The notes under the pieces: model-generated
Seen by the model: the letters and a program-made list of their open reading frames with translations, nothing else
Told to the model about the DNA's origin: nothing
Databases searched by the model: none
Assembly: GCA_030841245.1 (NCBI GenBank)
Contig: JAVEDG010000398.1
Span: 1 to 14,942 of the forward strand
Direction of reading: 5' to 3'
DNA: 14,942 nt
Source: Actinomycetota bacterium
GTDB taxonomy: Bacteria > Actinomycetota > Actinomycetes > JACCUZ01
Program-made: the position numbers and the translations under genes
Shown: positions 7,763 through 13,807 of the stretch, in pieces
Numbering within the stretch: the stretch's first letter is position 1
Layout of the letters: each line of letters opens with the position of its first letter

Positions 7763-7966
7763 ATGCCAGACGACGAGAACGACGGTCAGCTCGACGAGCT
7801 GGAGCGCTACCGCCGCGCCGCGGAGGATGCGCTGCAGCAGCTCGACTGGTGCATCGGCTACCTGCACGGCATCCGCAAGAAGTCCGAAGCACAGACGCTG
7901 TCGAGGAACCGGCAGGCCATCCGGCAGAACCTGCTCCACCGGGACCGGGAGCCCACCCCGGCCTGA
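7763..7966 (+). CDS. Small hypothetical protein preceding the gas-vesicle cluster
   Basis: A 67-residue soluble protein with an excellent ribosome-binding site (GGAGGAGGAC, 7751-7760) two bases before the ATG. The longer frame from 7694 lacks such a site. The sequence is helical and polar: an acidic start (MPDDENDGQLDELERYR), a central LDWCIGYLHGIRKK segment (27-40) with one Cys and two Trp/Tyr residues, and a basic, Asn/Arg-rich second half. No catalytic motif or membrane segment is present. I do not recognise a named family, though the LERYRRAAEDALQQLDWCIGYLHGI part looks like a conserved actinobacterial small protein. It is followed after 95 bases by the first gas-vesicle gene on the same strand and could be co-transcribed with it. 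Confidence 0.75.
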   Translation: MPDDENDGQLDELERYRRAAEDALQQLDWCIGYLHGIRKKSEAQTLSRNRQAIRQNLLHRDREPTPA

Positions 7967-8007
7967 TCCCTTAGCCGAGCCCGCGTGACGAGTACCCACC
8001 GCTCGCC

Positions 8008-8023
8008 GGTGACTGCAGTGACC
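8008..8023. promoter_or_regulatory. Near-palindrome with repeated GTGAC upstream of the gas-vesicle cluster
   Basis: GGTGACTGCAGTGACC is a 16-base imperfect palindrome (seven of eight pairs match) centred on CTGCAG. GTGAC occurs as a direct repeat at 8009-8013 and 8018-8022, and a third time at 7985-7989. It lies 39 bases before the first gas-vesicle start, where an operator could sit. There is no other evidence for a regulator site. Confidence 0.3.
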
Positions 8024-8061
8024 CCGCCTCAGCCCCGACAACAGACCTGACGAGGACAGCC

Positions 8062-9708
8062 ATGAGCGACAGCAAGATCACTGACACGGCCAAGGAGAAG
8101 GCGTCCGACGCCGTCGAGCCGGCGAAGGACATGGCCAAGGAAGCCACCCAGACGGTCACATCGGAGATGAAGAAGGTCGCCCGAGAGGCGGCCATCGTGG
8201 TCCTCACTCCGGTCGTGAAGAAGGTCGCGACGAACTTCGCCAAGCAGGCCGCGACCAAGGGGCCTGAGCTCTTCCAGGAGCATCTGGCGCCCCGGATCGA
8301 GGAGGCCGGCGGGCTCGGCAACTTGGTCAAGCAGGCCACCGGGGAAGACGGCATCAAGGGGATGGCGATCGGCAAGGCCGCCGACTCCATGATGGGCAAG
8401 TTCACCGGCAAGGGTGGCGGCGGCGGAAAGGCCGACGGGACCGGCCGCGGTCGCCGGCTGCCGATCCAGGAGGCCATCGACGTCGGCGTGCCGATCGACG
8501 TGGCCTACAACGAGTGGACCCAGTTCGAGGACTTTCCCGAGTTCATGCACCGCGTCGAGCAGATCGAGCAGGTCGACGACACGCACCTCGTCTGGCACGA
8601 GAACATCTGGGGCCGGCGGCGCAAGTGGAAGGCCGAGATCACCGACCAGACGCCGAACGAGCGCATCGCCTGGCGCAGCGAGGAGGGTGCGGACAACGTC
8701 GGCGTCATCACCTTCCACGATCTCGGTGAGAGGCTGACCCGGATCCTGGTGAATCTCGACTTCCAGCCCAAGGGTCTCGTCGAGAAGACAGCCTCCGGCT
8801 TTCGGATGTCGCGGCGCGCGTTGCGCTCGGACCTGATGCGCTTCAAGGCGCACATCGAGATGAAGGACGAGGAAGAGGGAGCCTGGCGCGGGACGGTCGA
8901 GGACGGCGAGGTCGTCGACTACGACGAGGACTACGAGAACCCGCGCGACAGCGACGAGGAGGACCAGGACGACCAGCACGACGAGGAGCCCGAGGACGAG
9001 CAGTCCGACGAGTACGACGAGGACGAGGACGACGAGGACGAGGACGAGGACGAGCAGTCCGACGAGTACGACGAGGACGAGGACGACGAGCCTGAGGACG
9101 AGCAGTCCGACGAGTACGACGAGGACGAGGACGACGAGGACGAGCAGTCCGACGAGTACGACGAGGACGAAGACGAGGACGACCAGTCCGACGAGTACGA
9201 CGAGGACGAGGGCGACGAGGACGAGCTGAGCAGCCGTCGGGCCCGCAAGCGGGCACCGGGCCGTCGCCGGTCTGCACCGTCACGCAAGCGGACGGCTGCC
9301 GCCAGGCGGACCGGCGCGAGGAAGTCCTCGGCCAGCGCGCGGAAGAGCACCAGGAAGGCGCCGGCCAAGAAGTCGACGGCGAAGCGGGCCCCGGCCAAGA
9401 AGTCGGCGGCCAGTAGGTCGTCCACCAGCAAGTCGACGGCCAAGAAGTCCACCCCTAGGAAGTCGACGGCCAAGAAGTCCACCCCTAGGAAGTCGACCGC
9501 TAGGAAGTCGACCGCTAGGAAGTCGACCGCGAAGGCACCCGCGAAGAAGGCAGCGAGCAAGCGGGCTCCTGCCAAGAAGACGGCCAAGAAGACGGCCGCC
9601 AGCCGAGGCACCTCGAAGAGGACTGCTAGCAAGCGCAGCGGTTCGACCAAGAAGACCGCGAGCTCGGGCCGCAAGACGGCTGCCAGCTCGCGGCGGACCA
9701 GTCGCTGA
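8062..9708 (+). CDS. Gas-vesicle-cluster SRPBCC protein with acidic-repeat and histone H1-like tail
   Basis: A 548-residue protein with a GAGGA ribosome-binding site five bases before ATG. Residues 1-115 are Lys/Ala/Glu-rich and probably helical (amphipathic segments such as KKVATNFAKQAATK), ending in a Gly-rich linker at 117-130. Residues 133-265 form an SRPBCC/polyketide-cyclase-like domain (VPIDVAYNEWTQFEDFPEFM, NIWGRRRKWKAEI, ITFHDLGERLTRI), a lipid- or hydrophobic-ligand-binding fold. SRPBCC proteins are commonly found in actinobacterial gas-vesicle clusters (the Streptomyces gvpY/gvpZ position), so I infer a vesicle-assembly role. Residues 285-389 are nearly all Asp/Glu with five QSDEYDED repeats, starting at 314, 332, 348, 362 and 375. 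Residues 391-548 are Lys/Arg/Ala/Ser/Thr/Pro with no Asp or Glu, resembling histone H1 or mycobacterial HupB tails. The tail is not a sequencing artefact by frame: it stays open and in frame to the stop, 27 bases before gvpA. Confidence 0.85.
   Translation: MSDSKITDTAKEKASDAVEPAKDMAKEATQTVTSEMKKVAREAAIVVLTPVVKKVATNFAKQAATKGPELFQEHLAPRIEEAGGLGNLVKQATGEDGIKGMAIGKAADSMMGKFTGKGGGGGKADGTGRGRRLPIQEAIDVGVPIDVAYNEWTQFEDFPEFMHRVEQIEQVDDTHLVWHENIWGRRRKWKAEITDQTPNERIAWRSEEGADNVGVITFHDLGERLTRILVNLDFQPKGLVEKTASGFRMSRRALRSDLMRFKAHIEMKDEEEGAWRGTVEDGEVVDYDEDYENPRDSDEEDQDDQHDEEPEDEQSDEYDEDEDDEDEDEDEQSDEYDEDEDDEPEDEQSDEYDEDEDDEDEQSDEYDEDEDEDDQSDEYDEDEGDEDELSSRRARKRAPGRRRSAPSRKRTAAARRTGARKSSASARKSTRKAPAKKSTAKRAPAKKSAASRSSTSKSTAKKSTPRKSTAKKSTPRKSTARKSTARKSTAKAPAKKAASKRAPAKKTAKKTAASRGTSKRTASKRSGSTKKTASSGRKTAASSRRTSR
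9001..9228 (+). repeat. Degenerate GAC/GAG tandem repeats coding the acidic block
   Basis: In-frame repeats begin with cagtccgacgagtacgacga at 9001, 9055, 9103, 9145 and 9184 (once with gaccagtcc before it), separated by runs of gac and gag triplets. Unit lengths shrink from 54 to 48, 42 and 39 bases. All are multiples of three, so gain or loss of units keeps the frame. Confidence 0.85.
9433..9534 (+). repeat. Tandem repeats coding the Lys/Ser/Thr/Ala-rich basic block
   Basis: A 30-base unit coding STAKKSTPRK occurs twice without change (9433-9462 and 9463-9492), followed by two identical 15-base units coding STARK (9493-9507, 9508-9522) and a partial copy. Exact identity at third codon positions indicates recent duplication rather than selection on protein sequence alone. 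Confidence 0.85.
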
Positions 9709-9735
9709 CGCGGCGCACCGGAGAGGACACCACGC

Positions 9736-10179
9736 ATGACAGTGGCAACGCAGGCGCCCACCAACCGATATCTCGAGCGGCCCGCACCGAGCAGTCTCGC
9801 GGACGTCATCAACATCATCCTGGACAAGGGCCTGGTCATCGACGTCTATGTCCGGGTCTCGCTCGTGGGCATCGAGCTGATCACGATCGACGCGCGGATC
9901 GTCGTGGCGAGCGTGGACACCTACCTGCGCTTCGCCGAGGCGGTGAATCGTCTGGATCTCACCGAGACCCAGACCCACGGCCTGCCGGAGCTGATCGAGG
10001 GCATCACGTCGGACGGCGCCAAGGGCAAGACCAGCGGTGCGCTGGAGGGCGCCAAGGACAAGTTCGAGGAGATGTTCGGCGACAGCGACGACGACAAGGA
10101 CGACGACGACGAGAAGAAGAAGTCGTCCGGCAGCGGCTCGCGTCCCCGTCGCTCCAGATCGCGGGCCCGCCAACAGTGA
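9736..10179 (+). CDS. gvpA: Gas vesicle major structural protein GvpA with charged C-terminal extension
   Basis: The 147-residue product contains the GvpA shell fold (helix, two beta strands, helix) at residues 19-73: SSLADVINIILDKGLVID, VYVRVSLVGIELITIDARI and VVASVDTYLRFAEAVNRL. These subunits polymerise into the gas-permeable, water-excluding wall. Residues 74-115 form a linker (LPELIEGITSDGAKGKTSGALEGAKDK) of the kind seen in longer actinobacterial GvpA proteins. The end is unusual in charge: an acidic run (DSDDDKDDDDE, 116-126) followed by a basic Ser/Arg tail (RPRRSRSRARQQ, 136-147). The classical cyanobacterial protein is about 70 residues. A GGAGAGGA ribosome-binding site lies eight bases before ATG, in the 27-base gap after the SRPBCC gene. 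Co-transcription with the downstream gvp genes is likely. Confidence 0.95.
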   Translation: MTVATQAPTNRYLERPAPSSLADVINIILDKGLVIDVYVRVSLVGIELITIDARIVVASVDTYLRFAEAVNRLDLTETQTHGLPELIEGITSDGAKGKTSGALEGAKDKFEEMFGDSDDDKDDDDEKKKSSGSGSRPRRSRSRARQQ

Positions 10180-10207
10180 GCGAGACGGGACCTGATGGGG
10201 AATCCAC

Positions 10208-10975
10208 GTGACGAACACCTACGTCTACGGTGTCCTGGAGGATACTGACGCGGCCGGTCTCGAGCCTCTGAACGGCGGCGGCTTGGGACCGGTCCGGACG
10301 CTGTCCTCCGGGGGCCTGACCGCACTGTGCTCAGACGCCACCGGAGAGGTGATGGGACGTCGCCGCGAGCTGGCGGCCCACGCCGACCTCCTCGCGACCG
10401 TGTGTCAGCAGGTACCGGTCGTGCCGCTGACGTTCGGCACCGTGCTACCCGATGACGACGCCGTCCGGGTGGAGCTGCTCGAGCGACTGGGCGACCATCT
10501 GCATGCCGAGCTGCGCCGGTTGGCCGGGGTGGTGCAGTTCGCCGTGACCGTCCGCCTGGAGCGGGAAGTCGTGCTCGGCGACATCGTGCGTGGCGACCCG
10601 CGGTTGGCTCAGCTCAACGAGCGGGTCAAGCGGCTGCCGCCCGGCAGCGGCCAGGCTGAGCGGCTCAGGCTCGGGGAGGCGGTGGCCGCCGCCTATGAGC
10701 GAGCGGCCGGCAGCATCGGTGACTCGGTGGTCGGCGAGCTGGCAAGGTCGGCCGTCGATCGCGCCCAGGAGCAGCCGGTCGACCAGGATGGCACCACCGC
10801 ATTGGCACTGCTCGTCGACCGAGGACAGGTCAAGCGCTTTCTGTCCCAGGCCGGCCAGGTCGCCGAGGGCCTCGCCGGTCGGGCGGTCCTGCGGGTCGTG
10901 GGTCCGCTGCCGCCGTACTCCTTCCTCGCCCCGATGCCCGAGCCGACGGCGAGGTCATCCGGCGCATGGGACTGA
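10208..10975 (+). CDS. gvpF: Gas vesicle protein GvpF (GvpF/L family)
   Basis: A 255-residue GvpF/L-family protein starting at GTG 10208, with a weak GGGGA site upstream. The N-terminal domain begins TYVYGVLEDTDAAGL and leads to the family motif AHADLLATVCQQVPVVPLTFGTVL (57-80). The C-terminal domain ends with VVGPLPPYSFLAP (PYSF at 236-239), shared by the other two paralogues in this window. GvpF is an assembly protein reported to contact GvpA and to be a minor vesicle or accessory-complex component. It lies 28 bases after gvpA and overlaps gvpG by ten bases. Confidence 0.93.
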   Translation: MTNTYVYGVLEDTDAAGLEPLNGGGLGPVRTLSSGGLTALCSDATGEVMGRRRELAAHADLLATVCQQVPVVPLTFGTVLPDDDAVRVELLERLGDHLHAELRRLAGVVQFAVTVRLEREVVLGDIVRGDPRLAQLNERVKRLPPGSGQAERLRLGEAVAAAYERAAGSIGDSVVGELARSAVDRAQEQPVDQDGTTALALLVDRGQVKRFLSQAGQVAEGLAGRAVLRVVGPLPPYSFLAPMPEPTARSSGAWD

Positions 10976-11232
10976 TCACTGGGCTGTTGACCCTTCCACT
11001 GGCTCCGGTGCGCGGGGTGACCTGGATCGCTGAAGCACTCGCCAAGGAGGCCTACGAGCAGTCGTTCAGCGAGGCCGCGGTACGCCGCCAGCTCGCCGCC
11101 GCCCAGCTCGACCTCGAGGCCGGCCGCCTGAGCGAAGACCAGTTCGAATTGATCGAGGACGAGTTGATCGACCGGCTGGTTGCGGCCAGGCGTGGCGGGG
11201 CACCCGACCGGGTAGGAGGCGACAGTGACTGA
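10966..11232 (+). CDS. gvpG: Gas vesicle protein GvpG
   Basis: An 88-residue protein beginning MGLITGLLTLPLAPVRGVTWIAEAL, the characteristic GvpG start (short hydrophobic segment then Pro-x-Arg-Gly). It continues as a charged helix, QLAAAQLDLEAGRLSEDQFELIEDELIDRL, which could form a coiled coil. GvpG is an assembly accessory protein that works with GvpF and GvpL. The start lies inside the gvpF end (ten-base overlap), and its own end overlaps the gvpO start by eight bases, so translation should be coupled. Confidence 0.92.
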   Translation: MGLITGLLTLPLAPVRGVTWIAEALAKEAYEQSFSEAAVRRQLAAAQLDLEAGRLSEDQFELIEDELIDRLVAARRGGAPDRVGGDSD

Positions 11233-11800
11233 GCGACCGGCCAGGAAACGTGGTGCTGCCAAGAGCAGCTCCAGCAAGGCGACCGACCGATCCTCCGCCC
11301 AGCGCTCCTCCGCCCAGCGCTCCTCCGCCAAGCGCTCGGCCGCCAAACGCTCGGCCGCCAAACGGCCGTCGAGCTCGGCGTCCTCGAAGGGTTCCACCTC
11401 CGGCTCGAGCTCGGCGTCCTCGAGGGGTTCCACCTCCGGCTCACGCGACCGCGAATCGCGTCGACTGCGGGTGGTCGAGGACCCGGCGAAGAGGCAGCAG
11501 GGCTCGTCGAGCTCCTCACGGTCGAACGGCTCGAAGTCCGCGCGATCGACCGCCGGCGGTATTGCCGCGACCGCGCGCGACCAGCTGCAGGAGTTGACCG
11601 GCAGCCCGGTCGAGCGGGTGACGGCGGTCGGGAAGGGCGACGACGGCTGGGCGGTGACCGTCGAGGTGTTGGAGCTGCGGCGGGTGCCCGAGACGATGGA
11701 CGTCCTCGGCATCTACGACGTCGAGCTGGACAACAGGGGAAGGGTCACCGGCTGGCGGCGTAGTGGCCGGCTCCAGCGCAGCGACGTGGAGGGTCCCTAG
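11225..11800 (+). CDS. gvpO: Gas vesicle protein GvpO with long basic, Ser-rich N-terminal extension
   Basis: The 191-residue product has the GvpO domain at residues 108-184: STAGGIAATARDQLQELTG, DGWAVTVEVLELRRVPETMD and VLGIYDVELDNRGRVTGW. GvpO is required for vesicle formation in haloarchaea and is common in actinobacterial clusters. The first 107 residues are low-complexity, rich in Ser, Ala, Lys and Arg, with repeats SSAQR, SSAKR and SAAKR (23-47) and a duplicated 12-residue Ser/Gly segment (50-73). The GTG start at 11225 has a very good AGGAGG site six bases upstream, so the low-complexity part is translated. It overlaps gvpG by eight bases and ends three bases before gvpJ. Confidence 0.92.
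   Translation: MTERPARKRGAAKSSSSKATDRSSAQRSSAQRSSAKRSAAKRSAAKRPSSSASSKGSTSGSSSASSRGSTSGSRDRESRRLRVVEDPAKRQQGSSSSSRSNGSKSARSTAGGIAATARDQLQELTGSPVERVTAVGKGDDGWAVTVEVLELRRVPETMDVLGIYDVELDNRGRVTGWRRSGRLQRSDVEGP
11291..11365 (+). repeat. Five 15-base tandem repeats inside gvpO
   Basis: Units start at 11291, 11306, 11321, 11336 and 11351. The first two (tcctccgcccagcgc) are identical, the third differs by one base, and the last two form a second subtype (tcggccgccaaacg plus c or g). Each codes a pentapeptide of the type S-S/A-A-Q/K-R, so changes in copy number stay in frame. Confidence 0.9.
11371..11442 (+). repeat. Two 36-base tandem repeats inside gvpO
   Basis: Bases 11371-11406 and 11407-11442 are the same 36-base unit with one difference (aag versus agg, giving Lys versus Arg). 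Each codes a 12-residue Ser/Gly/Thr segment of the GvpO extension, which points to a recent in-frame duplication. Confidence 0.9.
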
Positions 11801-11803
11801 ACC

Positions 11804-12163
11804 ATGTCGCAGTCCTACGCCCCAGCAGCAGCCTCAAACGTCAGTCCGGCACCCCGCGGAGCCAGTTTGGCCGATGTGCTCGAGCTGGTGCTCGACAAGG
11901 GTGTCGTCATTGCCGGCGACATCAAGATCAACTTGCTGGAGATCGAGCTCCTGACCATCAAGCTGCGGCTGCTGATCGCCTCGGTGGACAAGGCAAAGGA
12001 GCTCGGCATCAACTGGTGGGAGTCCGACCCCTCCCTCACGGGAGGGCCGGGCAAGATCGAGGCGCAGGACGGGGACGGCGGGTCGGCCACCGAGCTGCAG
12101 AACCGGGTGAGCGAGCTGGAGTCCCGCATCCAGGGGATCGAGCAGTCCTCCTCGCAGGGGTGA
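11804..12163 (+). CDS. gvpJ: Gas vesicle protein GvpJ (GvpA-fold minor protein)
   Basis: A 119-residue GvpA-family protein. Residues 21-64 carry the shell-type fold: SLADVLELVLDKGVVIAGDI, KINLLEIELLTIKLRLLIAS. Then comes KELGINWWESDPSL, the Trp-Trp stretch usual in GvpJ rather than GvpA. A polar linker leads to a short predicted coiled coil (ATELQNRVSELESRIQGIEQ, about 95-114). GvpJ proteins are minor components thought to act in nucleation or at the vesicle tips. It lies three bases after the gvpO stop and two bases before the next GvpF/L gene. Confidence 0.9.
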   Translation: MSQSYAPAAASNVSPAPRGASLADVLELVLDKGVVIAGDIKINLLEIELLTIKLRLLIASVDKAKELGINWWESDPSLTGGPGKIEAQDGDGGSATELQNRVSELESRIQGIEQSSSQG

Positions 12164-12165
12164 GC

Positions 12166-12936
12166 ATGCGCGGACAACTCCCTGACGAGCACCCAGAGGC
12201 CGATTCTCAGGTCTACGCCTACGCGGTCGTGCCGGTCGACAGCGCGGACGCGCAGACCGGGCGCAACAGCACCTTGGTCGGCTCCCCATCTCGCGGTGTG
12301 GCCGGCGAGCCGATGAGCTACATCTGCGCCGGCGCGCTCGCGATGGCGCTCGGCATCGTCCCGACCGGCGAGTTCGCCCCCGCCCCGTTGTCGCGCCGGC
12401 TGCGTGACCCACAGCAGGCGGCCGAGCTTGCCAGCGCGCACTTCGCCGCCGTGGATGCGCTGTTCGCCGGGGGCGACCTGCTTCCGCTGCGTATGTGCAC
12501 GATGTTCACCGACGTCGCCGCAGCGCGATCCGCCCTGGAGACGAACCACTCGTCGTTGGCCGAGGCGCTGCAGCGGGTCTCCCGGTGCGCGCAGTGGCAG
12601 CTGACCATCGAATCAGGGCCCCGTGAGCACCAGCTGGCTTCCACCGTTGCGACGAGTGGCGCCGACTACCTGCGTCGAGTCGGTGAACGACAGAGGGCTC
12701 GCGAGAGCGACGCAGTTCAGGCAGCGTCCCTGGCAACGACGCTGCAGGAGCGGGTCCGCCCGATCGTCCGGGCAGCCCAGCGGGACAGCGCGACCCGCAC
12801 CACCTACCTGGTGCCTCGTTCGAACACCGAACGCTTCCTGAATGAGGTCGACGTCGACCGCGGGGCCGGTGCAACGATCGTCGTCGGCGGCCCGTGGGCG
12901 CCCTACTCGTTTGTGCCGCGGGTGGGGACGCCGTGA
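12166..12936 (+). CDS. gvpL: Gas vesicle GvpF/L-family protein (second copy)
   Basis: A 256-residue GvpF/L protein. The ATG at 12166 follows GGGG at a good distance; a GTG at 12160 overlapping the gvpJ stop is an alternative. Residues 15-70 form the first domain (QVYAYAVVPVD, then SYICAGALAMALGIVPTGEF). AHFAAVDALFAGGDLLPLRMCTMF (91-114) corresponds to the AHADLL-x-x-LPLTFG region of GvpF. The chain ends IVVGGPWAPYSFVPRV, with PYSF at 246-249. Assembly function is inferred from family and context; F/L paralogues are hard to name apart, so the L label is by position. It overlaps the next gene by four bases (GTGA). Confidence 0.88.
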   Translation: MRGQLPDEHPEADSQVYAYAVVPVDSADAQTGRNSTLVGSPSRGVAGEPMSYICAGALAMALGIVPTGEFAPAPLSRRLRDPQQAAELASAHFAAVDALFAGGDLLPLRMCTMFTDVAAARSALETNHSSLAEALQRVSRCAQWQLTIESGPREHQLASTVATSGADYLRRVGERQRARESDAVQAASLATTLQERVRPIVRAAQRDSATRTTYLVPRSNTERFLNEVDVDRGAGATIVVGGPWAPYSFVPRVGTP

Positions 12937-13118
12937 CGACGGAGCTCGCTTCCTCCGGTGACGCCACGCTCGTCGATCTGCTGGACCGGCTGCTGGCCGG
13001 CGGAGTCGTGCTGGTGGGCGATGTGAGCCTGTCCCTGGCCGACATAGAACTCGTGCGGATCAAGCTCAGCGCCGTCATCACCTCGGTGCCGACGTCCTCT
13101 TCTCTTGGACGTGGCTGA
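12933..13118 (+). CDS. gvpS: GvpS-like small GvpA-fold protein (possibly short at its C-terminus)
   Basis: A 61-residue product starting at GTG 12933, overlapping the upstream stop by four bases. Residues 11-50 carry the GvpA-type fold: LVDLLDRLLAGGVVLVGDV, SLSLADIELVRIKLSAVITSV. In GvpA and GvpJ from this same cluster the matching segment is followed by Asp and a further helix (ASVDTYLRF, ASVDKAKEL). Here it is PTSSSLGRG and a stop. One frame over, the same bases would read ADVLFSWTWL straight into the next gene, so a natural short end and a frameshift are both possible. The stop overlaps the next ATG by one base (TGATG), a common coupling arrangement. The GvpS label rests on position and fold. 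Confidence 0.75.
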   Translation: MTTELASSGDATLVDLLDRLLAGGVVLVGDVSLSLADIELVRIKLSAVITSVPTSSSLGRG

Positions 13119-13807
13119 TGTGGGCCCTGGCCGTCGTCGACGCGAACTCGGCGCCGAAGGAGTCGATCGTGCTGGACGACCTGGCCATGGTGGTCGACCC
13201 GGGTCAGATCCCGAGTGAGACGACGCTGGAGCAGCTGCTGAGGCACGCAGACCAGGTTGCTCGGCTCGCGACTCATTGCGAGGCGGTGCTCCCCGTGCGT
13301 CCCGGCACCAGGATGACCGAGGCCGAGGCACGCGCCGTTCTGCGCGACCGGTCCGACGAGTTCAGGCACGCCCTGGGCCGGGTGCGGGGGTGCCGCGAGC
13401 TCGGGTTGAGAGCCACGCCGCCGTCGGCCGGACCGCAGGCTTCGGCCGAGTTGCACCGACATGCAGACGGCGACGACGTGGATGGTGCCGGACAGATCGG
13501 ACGGGCGTATCTGCTCCGGAAGGCCGCGGCGTGGCAGTGGGCGGACGATGTCGTTGCGGCGGTGGAGGAGTTCGGCGTGCATGACGGGGTGCGCGAAGCC
13601 GCGGTCCTGGCAACCGGCCCGACCGAGGTGAAGGCCTCGCTGCTCGTCGGATCGGAGCGGCTGGCCACGGTTCGGGACCAGCTCGAGGAGTTGGCGGCAG
13701 GCATCCCCGGCCAGGTGTCCGTCTCCGGGCCCTTCCCGCCGTACAGCTTCGCCACGTTGGACCCCGACGGCACGGCTAGTCCGTCGGAGAGAGGAGTCCC
13801 CGCGTGA
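13118..13807 (+). CDS. Gas vesicle GvpF/L-family protein (third copy)
   Basis: A 229-residue GvpF/L protein with a short first domain (MWALAVVDANSAPKESIVLD, then DLAMVVDPG). The family core is LLRHADQVARLATHCEAVLPVRPGTRM (40-66), and the ending is SVSGPFPPYSFATL (PYSF at 208-211). A middle segment (SAGPQASAELHRHADGDD) looks like a flexible insertion. The ATG at 13118 overlaps the upstream stop by one base, and the stop overlaps gvpK by four bases. In Streptomyces-type clusters the protein beside gvpS and gvpK is usually called GvpL, so naming between this and the second copy is open. Assembly role is inferred from family. Confidence 0.87.
   Translation: MWALAVVDANSAPKESIVLDDLAMVVDPGQIPSETTLEQLLRHADQVARLATHCEAVLPVRPGTRMTEAEARAVLRDRSDEFRHALGRVRGCRELGLRATPPSAGPQASAELHRHADGDDVDGAGQIGRAYLLRKAAAWQWADDVVAAVEEFGVHDGVREAAVLATGPTEVKASLLVGSERLATVRDQLEELAAGIPGQVSVSGPFPPYSFATLDPDGTASPSERGVPA

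Noticed and set aside
7596..7892. Upstream extension of the map frame to 7892
   Set aside because: The added 99 residues overlap the divergent small gene and have non-coding composition; the family N-terminus begins at 7595.
9001..9534. Possible CRISPR-like or satellite repeat array
   Set aside because: The repeats have no unique spacers, are all multiples of three and keep one long open frame, so they are coding repeats.
8931..9839. 302-residue minus-strand open frame with long Ser runs and Ala/Val/Phe/Leu repeats
   Set aside because: It is the exact antisense of the acidic and basic repeat blocks (GAC/GAG read backwards gives Ser runs) and of the gvpA start. The plus-strand frame has a domain, ribosome-binding site and operon context.
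10693..11712. 339-residue minus-strand open frame opposite gvpF, gvpG and gvpO
   Set aside because: Antisense shadow; its Glu/Arg repeats mirror the 15- and 36-base repeats of gvpO.
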